From DAHUYF01 sp963789275 (GTDB lineage Bacteria; Pseudomonadota; Alphaproteobacteria; ATCC43930; CGMCC-115725): a stretch of 64,000 bases of DNA. Positions 7,873-16,506 of the stretch are shown piece after piece. Location of the stretch: contig CAWBKF010000010.1 of NCBI GenBank assembly GCA_963789275.1, positions 124,001-188,000 on the forward strand, given 5' to 3'. A program made the translations under genes and the position numbers. A model generated the notes under the pieces. It was not told where the DNA came from. It ran no database searches and was given only the letters and a program-made list of their open reading frames with translations. Within the stretch, counting starts at the first letter, position 1; every line of letters begins with the position of its first letter.

Positions 7873-9452
7873 CTACTGCACCCCGCTCGCCGCTTCCGCC
7901 GCCCCCGCCACCCGGCGCAGCGCCGCGACGCCCGCTGTCTCGCTCTCGCCCCAGCCCGTCATGCGCGAGCCTGCCGAAGCGGTGGCTCGCGACGATCTGC
8001 GCCAGATGCGTCGCCAGCAGCTCGCATTGCCGGCGGATGTCGGGCACCGAGGTCATCTCCCAGAACAGGCCCTTGGTGATCGGCCCCACCGCGTAAAGGC
8101 GCTGCGACAGCGCGCCGCTGCGCGCGATCAGCGCGCCTTGCAGGCTGACATCGAGGCCGAGGCGCAGCGCGTCGGGCCGCGCCTGGCCGCGCTGCAGCAG
8201 GCGCTCCACCAGCGGGTTGCGGATGCGGTCGAAATCGCAAGCCGGCCCGGCGCAATTGATGATGCGGCCGACGCCTGAGAATTGCCGCATCCCACCGCCG
8301 CTTCCGGTGCGGTAATCGACCTCGATGCCGGACGGCGTCTCGCGATAGGCGGTGACGCGCCCGGCGCCCACGGTGAGCCGCCCCAGCCGCAGCAGCAGCT
8401 CGACGCGGCGCGCGATCTCCGGCGCCAGCCGATGGCGATGCACGTCCCACCACGGCCGCACATGGCGCAGGAAGCGCTGCGCGCTCCGCCGGCGGCAGCG
8501 ACAGCCACAGCTCCTGCGTCACCGGCCTCAACGCATCGATGATCGCCTGCCAGCTCGCGCCGTTCTCGCGCTCGCGCGCGATCTCCCGGCGCAGCAGCCG
8601 CGTCAGCGCCGAGATGCTCGGCGGCAGCGCGCCCGGCAGCAGCGCCGCCGCCTCGCCTTGCGGCGCGTGGCAGCGCGGCAGCAATCCCCGCCGCGACAGC
8701 GCATGCACGGTGCCGCGATGGCCGTTGTCGAGCAGCGACATCGTGGTGTCGACCATGGTGAGGCCGGTGCCGATCAGCAGCACCGGCGCCTCCGGGTCGA
8801 GCGCCGCCAGCGTGTCGCAGTCCCAGGGATCGCCCTTGTACCAGGAGCTGCCATAGATCCAGGGATCGGCCACCGGCGGCGGCTCCGGCGGGAAATTGCC
8901 CAGCGCCACCACCGCGACATGCGCCTCGACGGCGCGCTCGCGGTCGAGCGTCAGCAGCAGCGCGCCGGCCTCGACGATGTCGATCACCTCGCCGCGCAGC
9001 AGCTCGAGCCGCCCGGCCTCGCCGCCCTTGAGCTCGCTGTTGAGGAGATGGCGGACATAGGCGCCGAAGAGGCGCCGCGGCACGAAGCTGCCGGCATCGA
9101 ACGGGATGCCGTCGCGCCCGCCCGCCTCCTGGCGCCGGAGCCAGTCGACGAAATCGCCGGGCCGGTCGTGGAACGCGCTCATGCGCCCCGCCGGCACGTT
9201 CAGCAGATGGCTGTCATTGCCGGTGGCATAGGCGAGGCCGCGGCCGAACTGGCGGTTGCGCTCGATCAGCACGATGCGGGCGCGTGGACATCGCCGCAGC
9301 AGATGCAGCGCCAGCAGGCTGCCGCTGAATCCAGCGCCGATGATGGCGATGGTCGGGCGCGGCGGCTCCGCCACCACCGCAAGGCGCCCCCGCTCGCGGG
9401 TCACGGCGAAACTTCGTCGGCCGCGGCGCGCGGCGTGCGGATGCGGCGTCAT
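7873..9452 (-). CDS. FAD/NAD(P)-binding oxidoreductase, YdhS-like (frameshifted)
   Basis: Flavoprotein of the NAD_binding_9 type related to E. coli YdhS. The N-terminus has the dinucleotide motif IIGAGFSGSLLALHLL and the LLNVPAGRMSAFHDRPGDF segment typical of this group, then a second nucleotide-binding loop VLLIGTGLTMVDTTMSLL. A single extra base near 8478 moves the C-terminal part (FLRHVRPWWDVHRHRLAPEIA) to another frame, and a second near 7967 leads to an end at GVQ with the stop at 7873. I take the ATG at 9452 because a GAGGGGAGGGGAC site lies directly before it. It follows the thioredoxin-fold gene and is probably co-transcribed. Substrate unknown. Confidence 0.75.
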
Positions 9453-9468
9453 GTCCCCTCCCCTCGGC

Positions 9469-9907
9469 TCATCGCGCTCCATCCTCCGCCAGCGCCAGCG
9501 TGATCCAGTCCTCGAGGTCGCGCTCGCTCACCTCGCCGAGCCGGCGCTCGATTTCCTGCCCGTTGCGGAACAGCAGCAGCGACGGCGCCGCCGTCACGCG
9601 GCAGCGCCGCGCCAGCTCCGGCGAGGCCTCGACATCGACCGCCAGCGCCGCGAGCGCATGGCGGGTGGCGACGCGCTGCGCCCGCTCGACGAGGCGCGTG
9701 CCGGTGCTCGACCAAGCGAGCCCGAAGACGACGAGGCAATCGGTCTCGCCGGCCAGCGCGATGTCGGCGAAGGCGGCGCGATCGGCCAGCGCCACGGCAT
9801 CCGCCGGCGCGGCGTCCGCGTCATCGCGTCTCTCGCCCTTGTCCTCTTCCGGAGGCGCATGCTCGCGCAGACGCGACCAGCAGCTCGAAATAGAGGAGTT
9901 CGATCAT
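9469..9907 (-). CDS. Thioredoxin-fold protein lacking the CxxC motif (probable frameshift near N-terminus)
   Basis: The C-terminal 108 residues (from a GTG at 9795) have the thioredoxin fold pattern, with a strand-turn LVVFGLAWSSTGTRLVERA where the active site would be, the cis-Pro region VTAAPSLLLFRNGQEIERRLGE and a final helix. The CxxC is replaced by SSTG, so it is not a disulfide reductase. No ribosome-binding site precedes 9795. An ATG at 9907 with an AAAGGCAGG upstream opens MIELLYFELLVASAR and would join the same frame if one base near 9860 were removed, giving about 145 residues. It lies between a small His-containing ORF and the FAD oxidoreductase. Confidence 0.6.
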
Positions 9908-9934
9908 CGGTGTGCCTGCCTTTCCCGGCGCTCG

Positions 9935-10079
9935 TCACGGGCGCGGTGCCGCGCTCGACGACGCCTGATGCTGATGGTTGTGGGAAGCGGTGGGCTCAGC
10001 GGCCGCGGCGGCAGCGCCGCGCGGATGCGTCGGCGAGGATCTGGGAAAGTGCGAGCGAATATGACATTGCGGTCTCCAT
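9935..10079 (-). CDS. Small His-containing protein, about 48 residues (frameshift suspected)
   Basis: Opens METAMSYSLALSQILADASAR. Removing one base near 10012 continues it as AAAAAEPTASHNHQHQASSS and a stop at 9935; without the correction it ends after 27 residues. The HNHQHQ stretch could bind metal. It is the first of three closely spaced same-strand genes (small protein, thioredoxin fold, FAD enzyme). It is too short for a family call and could be spurious. Confidence 0.35.
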
Positions 10080-10295
10080 GCCTTGTGGACACGGGCCCAC
10101 GGATCGCTCCGTGGCGCTTTAGCGGTTGGTGACGCGGTGCAAGCTGCCCTTCAAATTGCCGCGGATCCCATCGGCGGATCGACCTTGCGCGTCATCATTG
10201 GCGGGGCGCCGGTCGCGGTCAAACAAGTTATTCTTCTGCAGTGCCGCTGCAATTGTTGCTTGAATGACGCGGGCGCCGGCCATCCGTCTCGCGCA

Positions 10296-11255
10296 TCAGT
10301 CGTGATCGTCGGCGGCGGCGGTTTCGGCGCGCAGCCATTGCCGGAAGGCTTCGACCTTGGCCAGCGCGGTGCGGTTCGGCGGGCTCACGAAATAATAGGC
10401 GAACTCGACGCGCTGCGCTGCGCCGAAGGGACGGATCAGCCGTCCCGCCTTGAGATCGGCCTCCGCCAGCTGCGCCTTGGCGAGGCCCACGCCCTGGCCG
10501 GCAATCGCCGCCTCGAGCACCAGGCTCGACTGGTTGAAGCGCGGCCCTTGCCGCGCATTGACGTCGGCGATGCCGGCGGCGCTGAGCCACATGCGCCAGT
10601 CGGGGCAGCTCGCGTCGCGGTCGGGACTGTCATCATGCAGCAACATGTGCTGCTTCAGCACCGAGGGATGGGTGAGCGGATAGGCACCGGCGAGCAGCGC
10701 CGGGCTGCACACGGGAAAGACGGATTCGGCGAGCAGCTTCTCGACGCTGAGCTCGGGATAGAATCCGGCGCCGTAGCGGATCGAGCAATCGACATCCTCG
10801 ACCGAGAAATCGACCAGCGCCATCGACGCTGCCAGACGAACATCGATGCCGGGATAGGCCGCGTTGAATTTCTCCAGCCGCGGCACCAGCCATTTGGCGG
10901 CGAAGGACGGCGTCACCGACACGGTGAGCAAGCCTGCGGACTCCGACGCGGCGAGCCGCGCCAGCGCCTCGATGATCCGCTCGAAGCCCTCGCTCAGCCC
11001 CGGCAGCACGGCGCCGCCGTCGTCGGTGAGCCTGAGGTTGCGGCCGTTGCGCTCGAACAAGGTGCAGCCGAGATGCGCCTCGAGCTGGCGGATCTGCTGG
11101 CCGATCGCCGCCGGCGTCACATGCAGCTCCTCGGCGGCGCGCACGAAGCTCGCATATTTCGCGGCGACCACGAAGGCGCGCAGCGCCGTCAACGGCGGCA
11201 GGCGCGACAAGGTCGGTGCCCGCGCCCGCCCCTGGCGCGGCGAGGCGTAGTTCAT
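10296..11255 (-). CDS. LysR-family transcriptional regulator, GcvA-like
   Basis: DNA-binding regulator of 319 residues. The N-terminal winged helix-turn-helix is visible as LPPLTALRAFVVAAKYASFVRAAEELHVTP and continues with AAIGQQIRQLEAHLG, followed by the linker helix and a LysR substrate-binding domain (SVTPSFAAKWLVPRLEKF, then VDCSIRYGAGFYP), the hallmark of the GcvA/AmpR-type subgroup. The start overlaps the stop of the small Cys-rich protein gene by four bases, so it belongs to the transporter operon rather than being divergently transcribed, as most LysR genes are. The likely target is its own operon; the effector is unknown. Confidence 0.88.
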   Translation of the reverse strand: MNYASPRQGRARAPTLSRLPPLTALRAFVVAAKYASFVRAAEELHVTPAAIGQQIRQLEAHLGCTLFERNGRNLRLTDDGGAVLPGLSEGFERIIEALARLAASESAGLLTVSVTPSFAAKWLVPRLEKFNAAYPGIDVRLAASMALVDFSVEDVDCSIRYGAGFYPELSVEKLLAESVFPVCSPALLAGAYPLTHPSVLKQHMLLHDDSPDRDASCPDWRMWLSAAGIADVNARQGPRFNQSSLVLEAAIAGQGVGLAKAQLAEADLKAGRLIRPFGAAQRVEFAYYFVSPPNRTALAKVEAFRQWLRAETAAADDHD

Positions 11256-11471
11256 CGCGCCGCTGCCGTATCCCGCTCGGTGAAGTCGGCGCAGCAGGAG
11301 CGCGCGCCGAGATAGCGGTCATGGCGCAGGCAGAGCCCATCCTCGCCGCGCACCGAGCCGTAAGCCGAGCTCAGGCTGGCGAGCCCGGCAAAGGCGGCTT
11401 CGAGATAGGCCGGCGTCGTTGCGGAAATGGGCGCAGCTTCGGCAGCTCGGCTGGGGTCTGCTGGCGCTCAT
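11252..11471 (-). CDS. Small conserved Cys-rich protein (frameshifted)
   Basis: About 72 residues when one extra base near 11411 is removed. The N-terminal part reads MSASRPQPS then CRSCAHFRND; the C-terminal part reads AYLEAAFAGLASLSSAYGSV, then GEDGLCLRHDRYLGARSCCADF. The CxxC plus later Cys/His residues suggest a metal or Fe-S site. I recall similar short proteins in alphaproteobacteria, but have no function for them. A GGAGGAGG sequence precedes the ATG at 11471. The stop overlaps the LysR start (ATGA), and the transporter gene ends 22 bases upstream, so all three are one transcript. Confidence 0.6.
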
Positions 11472-11492
11472 CGCGGCTCCTGCCTCCTCCCC

Positions 11493-12893
11493 TCAACGCG
11501 TCAGCTGAGCCCAATAGGACGCGAACACGATCGCGGAGAGGACGAATCCCAGTGCGACGTTGACGACGACGCCGGCGCTGAAGGCCAGGAACGGCTTGGC
11601 GCCGGCCTGCGCCAGGCCGCGGAAGCGGGTGGTGAGGCCGATGCTGAAAAAGCAGAAGATGAAGGCCCAGCTGCGCAGGTCCTTGATCGGCGCCACCAGC
11701 ACCGGATTCACCAGCTTGTTGAATTCGGGCAGCGTATAGCCGCTCGACACCGCCGTGATGATCAGCGAGGCCAGGAGGAAGCCGATGACGAATTTGGGAA
11801 AGCGCCACCAGATCTCGGCCGGGTTGGCGCGGCGGCCGAGCTCGCTTCCCTCCCACCGCGTCGTCGCCACGATCGCCAGCACGAAGGCCCAGATGCCGAT
11901 CCAGACATCGCGCCCCACCACCTTCATCAAGGTGAAGGCGAAGACGGTCTGGTCGCCGGTGCCGGTGATGCCGGCGACATGGCCCGCGAGGTTGCCGTAG
12001 GATTGGGCGGCGGCGAAGCCCGCGGCATCGGCGAATTCCGAGGTGCCGATCCAGGCGCCGGCGACGCCGGCGGGAAGCTGCAGATAGCGCGACACCAGCG
12101 GCAGCACGAAGATCATGACGATCGCCCAGATAATCACCGTCGAGATGGCGATCGGCGCATGCTCCTTCTTGGCGCCCACCGCACCGGCGATGGCGATCGC
12201 GGCGGAGACGCCGCAGACCGCGCCGCCGGCGCCCAGCGTCGCCGCCAGCCGCCGGTCGAGGCCGAGCCGCAAACTCACCCAATAGATCACCGCGAAGGTC
12301 ACCAGCGACACGATGGAGGCCTGCAGGATCGCCACCGGCCCCGCCCAGACGATCAGGGTGAACGGCAAGGTCGCGCCCAGCAGCACGACGCCGGTCTTGA
12401 CGTAGAACTCGACGCGGAAGCCGGCATCGAGCCAGCGCGGCAGCCCCACCAGGTTCGAGATGGCGAGGCCGATGACCAGCGCCACCAGCGGCGGCTCGAG
12501 ATTATACCGGTTGGCCTGGTCCCATTGGCCGATGCTGATGGCGACCACCGACAAGGCATAAAGAAAAGCGAAAGCCGCGATGAACGCCCGCGGCCTGTGG
12601 CCGAGCGCGCCCAGCGCCAGGCTGAAGATCACCAGCCAGGCGGCGAACTGCGCGATATAGCGGGGATAGCTGTCGGCGAAATGCGCGCCGAGCTGCCCCC
12701 AGCTCGACCATTTCGGCGGCGTGACGGCGATCCATTTGAGGCTCGAGCCCTCGGCGAACAGCAGGCAGCCGAGAACGACGATGCCGAGGCCGATCCAGAT
12801 CGCCCACCAATCCTCTTTGCGCCAGAGCTCGCTCCAGCCCTTGGCTCCCGTTGCGCCCAGCGCCACCGGCGATCCGATCTCGATCTCGCTCAT
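11493..12893 (-). CDS. YeiH/UPF0324-family transporter (putative sulfate/sulfite exporter family)
   Basis: Integral membrane protein of 466 residues with about eleven hydrophobic segments, from IWIGLGIVVLGCLLF at the N-terminus to VNVALGFVLSAIVFASYW at the end. The family signatures are the segment LVIGLAISNLVGLPRW and the central loop GAGGAVCGVSAAIAIAGAVGA, in which a Cys-containing re-entrant-like stretch is conserved. It is longer than the usual 330-350 residues because of an N-terminal extension with two extra segments. Family members are annotated as putative sulfate exporters on thin evidence, so the substrate is inferred at best. Two small Cys-containing proteins flank it in the operon. 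Confidence 0.85.
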   Translation of the reverse strand: MSEIEIGSPVALGATGAKGWSELWRKEDWWAIWIGLGIVVLGCLLFAEGSSLKWIAVTPPKWSSWGQLGAHFADSYPRYIAQFAAWLVIFSLALGALGHRPRAFIAAFAFLYALSVVAISIGQWDQANRYNLEPPLVALVIGLAISNLVGLPRWLDAGFRVEFYVKTGVVLLGATLPFTLIVWAGPVAILQASIVSLVTFAVIYWVSLRLGLDRRLAATLGAGGAVCGVSAAIAIAGAVGAKKEHAPIAISTVIIWAIVMIFVLPLVSRYLQLPAGVAGAWIGTSEFADAAGFAAAQSYGNLAGHVAGITGTGDQTVFAFTLMKVVGRDVWIGIWAFVLAIVATTRWEGSELGRRANPAEIWWRFPKFVIGFLLASLIITAVSSGYTLPEFNKLVNPVLVAPIKDLRSWAFIFCFFSIGLTTRFRGLAQAGAKPFLAFSAGVVVNVALGFVLSAIVFASYWAQLTR

Positions 12894-12945
12894 CTGAACC
12901 TGCCCCTTCGCCTGAATGTACCCGCTCTCTCAGCCCGATCCCGGC

Positions 12946-13164
12946 TCACGCCGCGCAATGCCAACAGCGATCGCCCCGCCATCGCGCGCGCGCCGCGGCG
13001 ATGACCGCAGCGAGCGCCGCCGGCGTCACCCCGTCGCGCCGCATCACCAGATGCACCAGCGGGTCCGCCAGCACCTCCGCGAGATCCGGCTCCTGGCCGG
13101 CGCCGAGCCACGCGTCGCGCGGCGGAGCGAGAGGGGCCGGGAAGGGAATGCAGTGTCGCGCCAT
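12946..13164 (-). CDS. Small protein with C-terminal CxxC, 72 residues
   Basis: Opens MARHCIPFPAPLAPPRDAW and ends GDRCWHCAA, so it has one N-terminal Cys and a C-terminal CWHC pair. The middle (EVLADPLVHLVMRRDGVTPA) looks like a short helical domain. An AGGAGACGAGG site precedes the ATG. It lies 52 bases upstream of the YeiH-type transporter on the same strand and probably heads that operon. I do not recognise a family, but its composition is protein-like and different from the surrounding frames. Confidence 0.55.
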   Translation of the reverse strand: MARHCIPFPAPLAPPRDAWLGAGQEPDLAEVLADPLVHLVMRRDGVTPAALAAVIAAARARWRGDRCWHCAA

Positions 13165-13599
13165 GACGCACCTCGTCTCCTGCGGCCCGCTGGGCGGGCC
13201 TCTTGTGAAAAAGACGGGCGTTGGTCCGAGAAGCCCGCCGCAGCTTCAGAGTCCCGGCGGGTGCCAGGCGCTTTAGCTGCATTTGTTACGCGCCCGCAAG
13301 CTGTCCGCTCAAATCGGCGCAGGAGCATGATGCTACCACATATACCAAACGTCAATTCAAAAGTATTTACAGTATAAATTTGTTATCTATGGTCCGCTGC
13401 TGCACGACGATCCCAGGTCCTTCTAGATCAATCAGATGCCACGCTCATTTCATCTTCATCCTGAGGACGCCCTGGACCGCGCGGCGGCGGGTCTCGAAAG
13501 GACGCAGGATCGCAATGCAGCCTCGGCCCCGGCTCGGTTATTGACGCCGGCGCCGGCTCGATGGACTCTGATCGCAATCCAGAGCGAAGGGGAGAGACA
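13165..13599. promoter_or_regulatory. AT-rich divergent intergenic region
   Basis: About 435 bases without a convincing gene, between the minus-strand transporter operon and the plus-strand aldolase gene. The stretch 13320-13390 is strikingly AT-rich for this genome (for example AAAAGTATTTACAGTATAAA) and is the likely promoter/operator zone for one or both directions. LysR-type T-N11-A motifs could lie there, but I cannot single one out. Confidence 0.45.
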
Positions 13600-14376
13600 A
13601 TGCTGGGACTATCGGTCGAGGCGGATGTCGATGTCGGCGTGGCGCGCCGCCAGGCGCGGGTTGACCTGGCCGCGGCGCATCGGCTCGCGGTGATGCACGG
13701 GCTGAACGAGGGGATCTTCAATCATCTCACGCTGCGGGTTCCCGGCAGCAATGACCGCTATTACCAGATCCCTTTCGGGCTGCACTGGTCCGAGGTCACG
13801 GCGAGCTGCTTCATGGAAGTGGGCTATGACGGCACGCTGCGTGCCGGCGCCGGCGAGATCGAGCAATCCTGCTATTGCATCCACGCGCCGATCCATCGGC
13901 TGCTGCCGCAGGCGGCGGCGGTGTTCCACACCCACATGCCGTTTGCCAGCGCGCTGACGCGGCTCGAGGATCCGCAGATCCTGCCGATCGGCCAGACCGA
14001 GCTCGGCACCGGGCTCCACACCGCCTATGACGACAGCTATACCGGCCCGGCCTTCGATCCCGCCGAGGGCGAGCGGCTGGCCGCGGCGATCGGCGACAAG
14101 ACCGCGCTGATGATGGCCAATCATGGCGTCGCCACCGTCGGGCGCACCGTCGCCGAGGCCTATGACCGGCTCTACTACCTCGAGCGCGTGGCGCAGGTGC
14201 AGCTCTACGCCATGTGGACGGGCCGGCCGCTGAAGCGCCTACCCCAGCCGGTGATCGACGCGACCATCGCGGAGTTCCGCGGCAACCGCACCTATGGCGG
14301 CAAGAAGCCGGCGCTGTGGCACTTCGAAGCGCTGAAGCGCATCCTCGACCGCAAGGAGCCTGATTATCAGGAATGA
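13600..14376 (+). CDS. Class II aldolase/adducin domain protein
   Basis: About 258 residues of the class II (zinc) aldolase/adducin fold. Zinc-ligand signatures are visible: VFHTHMPFASAL near residue 106 and MMANHGVATVGRTVAEAYDR near residue 170, and the N-terminal substrate loop GIFNHLTLRVPG near residue 45. Members act as sugar-phosphate aldolases, epimerases or decarboxylases. The lack of a partner kinase or isomerase nearby leaves the substrate open. The ATG at 13600 follows a GGGGAGAG ribosome-binding site. It appears monocistronic and is followed by a palindromic repeat. Confidence 0.85.
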   Translation: MLGLSVEADVDVGVARRQARVDLAAAHRLAVMHGLNEGIFNHLTLRVPGSNDRYYQIPFGLHWSEVTASCFMEVGYDGTLRAGAGEIEQSCYCIHAPIHRLLPQAAAVFHTHMPFASALTRLEDPQILPIGQTELGTGLHTAYDDSYTGPAFDPAEGERLAAAIGDKTALMMANHGVATVGRTVAEAYDRLYYLERVAQVQLYAMWTGRPLKRLPQPVIDATIAEFRGNRTYGGKKPALWHFEALKRILDRKEPDYQE

Positions 14377-14394
14377 ACGCTGACGCGCCGGATT

Positions 14395-14446
14395 TACCCC
14401 TCTCCCGCTTGCGGGAGAGGGTGCCGAGCGCAGCGAGGCGGGTGAG
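14395..14446. repeat. REP-like palindromic element
   Basis: CCCCTCTCCCGCTTGCGGGA forms a stem with its own 3' half (CCCTCTCCCGC/GCGGGAGAGGG), followed by a GTGCCGAGCGCAGCGAGGCG segment and GGTGAGGG. This kind of sequence is dispersed between genes in many alphaproteobacteria. It lies between the convergent aldolase and fliJ genes, where it could act as a bidirectional terminator. Confidence 0.7.
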
Positions 14447-14485
14447 GGCTATCCGCCGCATATGCGGGACAGCCCACAATCCCCC

Positions 14486-14912
14486 CTACTCGCTCCCCGC
14501 CTTCTTGCGGCGGAAGCCCTCGATGCCGAGATCATCCATGGTCTGCTGCTGGCGCTTGGCCTCGCGGCGCTCCTGCTGCTTCACCCGGTTGGCGGCGGCG
14601 ACCTCGTAGCGCTTCAGTTCCTGGAAGGCCTCGGCCAGCGCGTCCCGCGCCCGTGCGATCTGCTCGGCCACCTCCTGCTGCGACTGCTCGAGCTTGTGGC
14701 GGCGCTCGATCAGCCCACGGGCATAGGCGGCATAGGTGAAGGCGGCCTCCGGCGCGGAGGCGACCACGGCGCGCTCGCGCTCATCCTCGGCTTCGAGCTT
14801 CTGGCGCTCGTGGCCGAGCTTGGCCGCGAAATCCTCGAGCAAGCGCCACGTCGCGCCGGCGCTCGTCGACCTGCCAGCGATGGAGCCGGATGAGGCTGTC
14901 GAGCGCGCTCAT
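14486..14912 (-). CDS. fliJ: Flagellar export chaperone/stator protein FliJ (frameshifted)
   Basis: Coiled-coil protein of the flagellar type III export apparatus that links the FliI ATPase to the FlhA gate. From the ATG at 14912 it reads MSALDSLIRLHRWQVDERRR; one extra base near 14848 shifts the remainder (LLEDFAAKLGHERQKLEAED) to another frame. Joined, it is about 141 residues of nearly continuous heptad-like helix, as expected. Its start overlaps the fliI stop (ATGA), the standard fliI-fliJ coupling. The C-terminus (DDLGIEGFRRKKA) resembles alphaproteobacterial FliJ proteins. Confidence 0.78.
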
Positions 14913-16234
14913 GTCACCGGCGCCTTGAGCAAGGCGGTCAGCTGCGCGTAGCCGCTGCCGAGATCGGCGCGCTCCTGCTTTGGCTGCGCCAGGAACGCCT
15001 CGATCAGGGGATAGCGGCGGATCGCCTCGTCGACCTTGGCGTCGCTGCCGCGCTTATAGGCGCCGAGGCGGATCAGCTCCGCCATGTCCTCGTAGGTCGA
15101 AATGAACTGCCGCGCCGCCGAGACCACGGCGTTCTCCCCTCGTTGTTGCAGGCCGGCATGGTGCGCGAGATCGAGCGCAGCACATTGATCGCGGGATAGC
15201 GGCCGCGCTCGGCGATGGTGCGGTCGAGCATGATATGGCCGTCGAGAATGCCGCGCACCGCGTCGGCGATCGGCTCGTTGTGGTCGTCGCCCTCCACCAG
15301 CACGCTGAAGAGCCCGGTGATGGTGCCTTTGCCGATCCCCGGGCCCGGCGCGCTCGAGCAGCCGCGGCAGCTCCGCGAAGACGGTCGGCGTATAGCCCTT
15401 GGTGGTCGGCGGCTCGCCGGCCGAGAGCCCGATCTCGCGCTGCGCCATGGCGAAGCGGGTGATGCTGTCGATGAGGCAGAGCACGTCGCGGTCGCGGTCG
15501 CGCAGATATTCGGCGATGGCGAGCGTCAGATAGGCCGCCTGGCGGCGCATCAGCGGCGATTCATCGGATGTCGCGACGACGACGATGCTGCGCTTCAGCC
15601 CCTCGGGGCCGAGATCGTCCTCGAGGAACTCCTGCACCTCGCGGCCGCGCTCGCCGACCAGCCCGATCACCGTGGCATCGGCGGTGGTGTAGCGCGCGAT
15701 CATCGACAGCAGCACCGACTTGCCGACACCCGAGCCCGAGAAGATGCCCATGCGCTGGCCGCGGCAGCAGGTCAGGAAGGTGTTGAGCGCGCGGATGCCG
15801 AGGTCGATCTTGCCCTGGACACGTTTGCGCGCATGGGCCGGCGGTGCCTGGTTACGCAGCGGATAGGCGCGAGGGCCCCGCGGCAGCGGTCCCTTGCCAT
15901 CGATCGGCTCTCCCAGCGCGTTCACCACGCGTCCGAGCCATCCATCGTCGGGATAGACCGCCGCCGGCCGGTCGGCCAGCTCGACCTTGCAGCCGAGGCC
16001 GACCCCGTCCAGCGCCCCGAACGGCATCAGCAGCGCGCGGTTGTGGCGGAAACCCACAACCTCACAGGTTAACCGCCGCCCTTCCTGCGCCACGACAGTG
16101 CAATGGCCACCGATGGTAAGTCGTTGCGACAAACCGCCAACCTCGATCAGCATGCCCGACACCCCGGCGACCCGCCCGAAGCGGCGGTAGTCCGGGATGA
16201 GCGCGATGTCATCGACCAGGTCGGGAAGGCTCAC
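14909..16234 (-). CDS. fliI: Flagellum-specific export ATPase FliI (two compensating frameshifts)
   Basis: F1-beta-like ATPase that energises flagellar protein export. About 441 residues. Walker A is GIFSGSGVGKS near residue 158, Walker B is DVLCLIDSITRFAMA, and the family segment GEPPTTKGYTPTVFAELPRL is present. An extra base near 15341 shifts GIGKGTITGLFSVLVEGDDH out of frame, and a missing base near 15133 restores it before NAVVSAARQFISTYEDM; the intervening frame contains the expected DPIADAVRGILDGH-like region. I choose a GTG start at 16234 (VSLPDLVDDIALIPDYRR) with AAGGA upstream. A CtrA box lies about 70 bases upstream. Confidence 0.83.
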   Translation of the reverse strand: MSLPDLVDDIALIPDYRRFGRVAGVSGMLIEVGGLSQRLTIGGHCTVVAQEGRRLTCEVVGFRHNRALLMPFGALDGVGLGCKVELADRPAAVYPDDGWLGRVVNALGEPIDGKGPLPRGPRAYPLRNQAPPAHARKRVQGKIDLGIRALNTFLTCCRGQRMGIFSGSGVGKSVLLSMIARYTTADATVIGLVGERGREVQEFLEDDLGPEGLKRSIVVVATSDESPLMRRQAAYLTLAIAEYLRDRDRDVLCLIDSITRFAMAQREIGLSAGEPPTTKGYTPTVFAELPRLLERAGPGDRQRHHHRALQRAGGGRRPQRADRRRGARHSRRPYHARPHHRRARPLSRDQCAALDLAHHAGLQQRGENAVVSAARQFISTYEDMAELIRLGAYKRGSDAKVDEAIRRYPLIEAFLAQPKQERADLGSGYAQLTALLKAPVT

Positions 16235-16302
16235 GCGATCGATCCTTTGCGCGGGGTCCGGCGCCAGCGGCGGGCGCCTCGGCGCATCATGGTCAAACGC
16301 GC

Positions 16303-16317
16303 TTAATTCGGGGTTAA
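16303..16317. promoter_or_regulatory. CtrA-binding box, fliI side
   Basis: TTAATTCGGGGTTAA, a perfect TTAA-N7-TTAA full site as recognised by phosphorylated CtrA. It lies 69 bases upstream of the chosen fliI start, where it would control the fliI-fliJ transcript. Confidence 0.8.
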
Positions 16318-16410
16318 GCCGCCCGCGCCGATACTTACGGGAACGCGGGCCGATTAGCACAACCGAAAGGCAATAATCTTTTGCCTTTATGGATATTTTT
16401 CCGTGGTTAG

Positions 16411-16425
16411 TTAACCCCCTATTAA
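16411..16425. promoter_or_regulatory. CtrA-binding box, ctrA side
   Basis: TTAACCCCCTATTAA followed by C, a perfect TTAA-N7-TTAAC match to the full consensus. It is 82 bases upstream of the ctrA start and is placed for autoregulation. The surrounding 16370-16460 segment is AT-rich, consistent with a promoter. Confidence 0.82.
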
Positions 16426-16506
16426 CCTCGGTTGGTAAGAATGATTAAGAAGGGGTATGGTTGATCAATCGAGTGATCGGCCTACGAGATCAAGCGGAGG
16501 CGGACG

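Noticed and set aside
13221..13544. A 107-codon plus-strand frame in the AT-rich intergenic region
   Set aside because: It has no ribosome-binding site and an unusual composition, and it spans the likely promoter region.
16234..16360. A longer FliI N-terminus starting at 16360
   Set aside because: It would place the CtrA box inside the coding region, and the extra residues are unlike the family; the GTG at 16234 fits better.
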